From the NCBI GenBank assembly GCA_910584575.1, contig CAJUBG010000006.1, forward strand, positions 24,963-88,962: a stretch of DNA of 64,000 nucleotides. The letters are read 5' to 3'. This document shows, one piece after another, positions 61,424 through 64,000 of the stretch (positions are counted from its first letter, which is position 1; the number at the start of each line of letters is the position of its first letter). Source of the stretch: an uncultured Dorea sp. Its GTDB lineage: Bacteria > Bacillota > Clostridia > Lachnospirales > Lachnospiraceae. The translations under genes and the position numbers were made by a program. The notes below the pieces were generated by a model that saw nothing but the letters and a program-made list of their open reading frames with translations, was not told where the DNA came from and did no database searches.

Positions 61424-61978
61424 GTGGTGGAAGACAATGATGAAAAATATTCAAATAGAAGTAGAATAGAAAGTGATAAAGAGCAAATATCATATTCATG
61501 TCGAGAATATTTTTCACTCATTCATGTTTTTTGTGAGAAAGGTGAAAATATATTAATAGATGCTAAATTAAAAGAGCAGCAGGGACAACAATCCAAGACT
61601 GCATATTATAGCTTAGTTCAGGCATTGATGAAATTAGAGGTGTTTCAAAAAAATTTGATGATTATTTTAAAGAATTCGGTAACTATCAAAAAAAGGATTT
61701 AGAAACTGAACTTCTGGAAAAAGCAATTGTCATGCAAATGGTATGAACCAGAAATGGAAAGTGGATATAATAAAATGGGGACATATAGCAATTTGGTTTC
61801 TGTAGATATAGGTTATATGTTATCTGTTTTGCAAGAAAATTTATGGACATTGGTTTGTAAAATTATTGTAAAATTGGGGGATGAATATAGTAGCTATAAA
61901 GTGGAGAGAGATGAGACCAAGCAGGAATTCCTCTGGTTAATGAAAATGGATGGTAGTGTAGAAATTATTGGTTTATAA
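61424..61978 (+). pseudogene. Decayed unrecognised gene
   Basis: Two short frames (61424-61702, 61727-61978) lie in one phase. Between them a second phase reads sensibly as RGVSKKFDDYFKEFGNYQ and KKDLETELLEKAIV, so at least one frameshift is present. There are no ribosome binding sites and no family was recognised. Bases 61288-61423 show further short broken frames. Confidence 0.4.
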
Positions 61979-62253
61979 GAAGAATAGTTATTGAGATATA
62001 CGATATTCAAGAAGAAAGTAGATATCAATTTGCATTTCTGTAATATCAGATAAAAGAGAATTTGACAACTATGACACATGCAGTAGGAAAACAGTTTTTT
62101 CTATGAAAAAGCGGTATTTTGAAAGAAAAAGTGAAACAGTTTAGTATTAGCTTGACACAATCCTATGGGGCGCTTTGACTTATGCTTTGATATAATTAAA
62201 CAAGGATAAAATGGTTTTAACTTAATGTTCCTTTTAAAGAAGATAAGAGAAAA
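61979..62253. other. AT-rich intergenic stretch without visible gene
   Basis: No coding frame with a start and ribosome binding site is seen on either strand. It contains scattered TTGACA/TTGACT and TATAAT words (near 62153-62196) that do not make a correctly spaced promoter. It leads into the operator-promoter at 62254-62349. Confidence 0.5.
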
Positions 62254-62349
62254 AAGTTTGATAACAAGTTGTCAAAAATAGAAAAAAGTTATCAAACTTA
62301 CTTTATAGTTATCAAACTTGTTGACTTGAGATATGCTGGAAGATATAAT
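62254..62349 (+). promoter_or_regulatory. Promoter and AGTTATCAAACTT operators of the AlbA_2 gene
   Basis: TTGACT (62321-62326), 17 bases, TATAAT (62344-62349) is a near-perfect promoter. Immediately upstream AGTTATCAAACTT occurs at 62287-62299 and 62307-62319, exactly 20 bases apart, and in reverse orientation (AAGTTTGATAAC) at 62254-62265. Sites two helical turns apart suggest cooperative binding, possibly by the AlbA_2 protein itself. Confidence 0.75.
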
Positions 62350-62379
62350 TAGAATATATTATCTGAAAGGGGGTTGATT

Positions 62380-63804
62380 ATGCAAGCAGAAGCATTAAAA
62401 AATTTGGTTTTTGATATACAGAAATTGAAAACAGAAGAACAGACAGTTGAATTAAAGTCTGCTGAAAAAGGTTGTCCAATCAGATTATATGATACACTTT
62501 CTTCGTTTTCGAACCAAGATGAAGGCGGCGTTATTATTTTTGGCGTTGATGAAAATGATAAATATAAAATAAAAGGAGTCTATGATCCGCAGGATTTACA
62601 GAAGAAGGTAACAGAGCAGTGCAAACAGATGCAGCCAATGGTAAGAGCTTTATTTACGGTTTGTGACATTGAAGACAAAGTGATTGTATCTGCTGAAATT
62701 CCGGGTGTAGATATGACGGAAAGGCCAGTGTTTTATAAAGGCGTTGGTAGAATCAAAGGGTCTTATATTCGTGTTGGGGAATCTGATGAGCCAATGAGTG
62801 AATATGAGGTGTATAGTTACGAGGCTTTTCGTAAAAGGATTCGTGATGATATTCGTACAGTAGATGAAGCAAAATTACAGCTTTTGGATGAAAAGCGTTT
62901 AAATGATTATTTGACTATGGTAAAACAGGAGAGAAGAAATCTTTCGGAAAATGTATCGAATGAAGAAATTTTGGAATTGATGGCAGTTACGGCATGTAAT
63001 GTTCCTACATTGGCCGGAATAATGACGTTTTCTAAATATCCTCAAACATATTTTCCACAGCTCTGCATTACTGCAGTATGTTTGCCTGGAACGGAAATGG
63101 GAACAGTAGGAGAAAGTGGAGAACGCTTCATTGATAACAAGCGGATTACAGGTGCAATATCAGATATGTTGGAGGAAGCAGTCGAATTTGTACGAAAAAA
63201 TAGTAGAACTAAGACTATTATAGATGATAATGGGAAGAGAAATGATAAACCGGAATATCCAATTAAAGCAGTTAGAGAAGCGATTTTGAATGCATTAGTG
63301 CATCGCGATTATAGTCTGCATACGGAAAATACACCGATTCGTATTGAAATGTATCGAGATCGTATGGAAGTTATCAATAGCGGCGGATTATATGGAAAAA
63401 TTTCTATTGATGCGTTAGGGAAGGTACATCCGGAGACAAGAAATGCTGCCCTTGCGAATATGTTAGAACTATTGAAAATTACAGAAAACCGTTATTCTGG
63501 AATTCCAACCATGCGGTCAGAATTTATCAATGCTGGGTTACCAGTTCCAATTTTTTCTGTTGTACATGGGGAATTTAAAGTGACTATGAAGAATGATTGT
63601 TATAAAGAGAATACGACATCGGAAGAAGCGATTTTAGATTTTTGTTCCATACCTAGAACAAGGGCCGAATTAATTGAATTTACAGGTAAATCTCGTACTT
63701 ATACGATGATTAGTCTAGTGGCACCGCTTGTGAGTGCGGGTAAATTAAAAATGACATTACCAGATAAACCTAAAAGCTCTAAGCAGAGGTATATAAAAGC
63801 ATAA
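62380..63804 (+). CDS. AlbA_2 (Schlafen-like) and HATPase_c_4 domain protein
   Basis: A 474-residue protein of COG2865 type. The AlbA_2 domain covers about 10-140 (ETVELKSA-type start, SSFSNQDEGGVIIFGVDE). An HATPase_c_4 domain is at about 290-400, with PIKAVREAILNALVHRDYS as the N-box and INSGGLYG. A C-terminal winged-helix-like region follows (about 410-470). Such proteins are annotated as regulators or divergent ATP-binding proteins, and AlbA_2 nucleases occur in defence. ATG 62380 is chosen for its spacing from AAAGGGGG. It is intact in a region of broken genes, so it may be under selection. Confidence 0.87.
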   Translation: MQAEALKNLVFDIQKLKTEEQTVELKSAEKGCPIRLYDTLSSFSNQDEGGVIIFGVDENDKYKIKGVYDPQDLQKKVTEQCKQMQPMVRALFTVCDIEDKVIVSAEIPGVDMTERPVFYKGVGRIKGSYIRVGESDEPMSEYEVYSYEAFRKRIRDDIRTVDEAKLQLLDEKRLNDYLTMVKQERRNLSENVSNEEILELMAVTACNVPTLAGIMTFSKYPQTYFPQLCITAVCLPGTEMGTVGESGERFIDNKRITGAISDMLEEAVEFVRKNSRTKTIIDDNGKRNDKPEYPIKAVREAILNALVHRDYSLHTENTPIRIEMYRDRMEVINSGGLYGKISIDALGKVHPETRNAALANMLELLKITENRYSGIPTMRSEFINAGLPVPIFSVVHGEFKVTMKNDCYKENTTSEEAILDFCSIPRTRAELIEFTGKSRTYTMISLVAPLVSAGKLKMTLPDKPKSSKQRYIKA

Positions 63805-63810
63805 ACTTTT

Positions 63811-63892
63811 CTGATTTCCCATCTGCGTCGTTGTCGTCAATCGGCGTAGCGCCCACTACGCCTCATTCCTTCGCCTTGCATATGAAAATTCA
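63811..63892. repeat. Imperfect inverted repeat with GGCGTAG/CTACGCC core
   Basis: The outer arms GATTTCCCATCTGC and GCATATGAAAATTC are partly complementary, and the core GGCGTAG (63843-63849) pairs perfectly with CTACGCC (63856-63862). The GC-rich block contrasts with the AT-rich surroundings. It may be a dispersed repeat, an element end or a terminator-like structure. Confidence 0.45.
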
Positions 63893-64000
63893 TCCTGCTT
63901 AATATGGCTAGGAACTTTTTTTCGATGTACTAGTGTACTGTCTGTATTATATTCAGCTAAAATATTCTTCCATAAAATGCCATCCCATGTTATCATAAAA
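63856..64000 (-). CDS. Possible partial reading frame running off the window edge
   Basis: On the minus strand a frame is open from the window end to TAG at 63856-63858 (about 46 codons visible, ending KQDEFSYARRRNEA). It overlaps the inverted repeat and lacks a recognisable domain. It could be the end of a longer gene outside the window or chance. Confidence 0.2.
   Translation of the reverse strand, partial: FMITWDGILWKNILAEYNTDSTLVHRKKVPSHIKQDEFSYARRRNEA

Noticed and set aside
1..64000. tRNA genes and CRISPR arrays
   Set aside because: No cloverleaf-like sequence or regularly spaced repeat-spacer array was seen in the intergenic regions.

Overview
The window looks like the chromosome of a gut Lachnospiraceae-type Clostridia (Firmicutes). 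The evidence is strong GGAGG ribosome binding sites, TTGACA/TATAAT-like promoters, an oxygen-independent gene content ([FeFe]-hydrogenase-like protein, EtfAB, carbamate kinase), a sortase-type surface protein, and a PucR-controlled purine-ureide cluster. I cannot name the species from sequence alone. No tRNA, rRNA or CRISPR array was seen.

Layout. (1) 1-4.8 kb: an MMPL/RND transporter and a secreted X-X-X-Leu-X-X-Gly repeat protein, behind a promoter with TGACTATTGGTCA operators. (2) 4.9-6.3 kb: a DUF4143 ATPase with phased direct repeats upstream. (3) 6.4-30.8 kb: a large allantoin catabolic island. It holds a PucR regulator, two M20 amidohydrolases, an FAD oxidoreductase with EtfB/EtfA, two allantoinases each followed by an NCS1 permease, AllE, AllD, an AllF-AllG fusion, AllH (DUF2877), carbamate kinase, an LctP-family permease with a 65-residue membrane protein, and an XRE-GntR-FCD regulator. 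(4) 31-37.3 kb: a secreted M60 (mucinase-type) metallopeptidase with an internal dockerin, followed 20 bp later by a wall-anchored protein that may be its cohesin-like partner. (5) 37.4-55.9 kb: mostly ordinary chromosome. It holds a TetR/CrtI-like oxidoreductase pair, an [FeFe]-hydrogenase-like protein, an orphaned RelB antitoxin with a broken YafQ, Dus, an XRE-cupin, YbaK, an sce7726/XRE pair, a CPBP protease, GltB/GltD, an NlpC/P60 hydrolase, RpsB and Tsf. (6) 55.9-64 kb: an AT-rich decayed accessory region directly after tsf, where pyrH-frr would normally follow. It holds long palindromes, an IS200-type element, a truncated large gene, a VbhA/Fic pair with a nonsense codon, a decayed AbiEi/AbiEii pair and an AlbA_2 (Schlafen-like) protein.

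How the main system works (pathway from known Escherichia coli allantoin biochemistry, mapped here by motifs). Allantoin is imported by the NCS1 permeases and opened by allantoinase to allantoate. AllC and AllE convert it to ureidoglycine and then (S)-ureidoglycolate, and AllD oxidises this to oxalurate with NADH. The AllF-AllG fusion with AllH splits oxalurate into oxamate and carbamoyl phosphate, and carbamate kinase makes ATP. No ureidoglycolate lyase, allantoin racemase, urease or glyoxylate gene is visible, so the oxamate branch seems to be the energy-yielding end. The FAD oxidoreductase-EtfBA module has no place in the textbook pathway. Together with the LctP-family permease (a plausible oxamate exporter, since oxamate is a lactate analogue), it is the most interesting unexplained part of the window.
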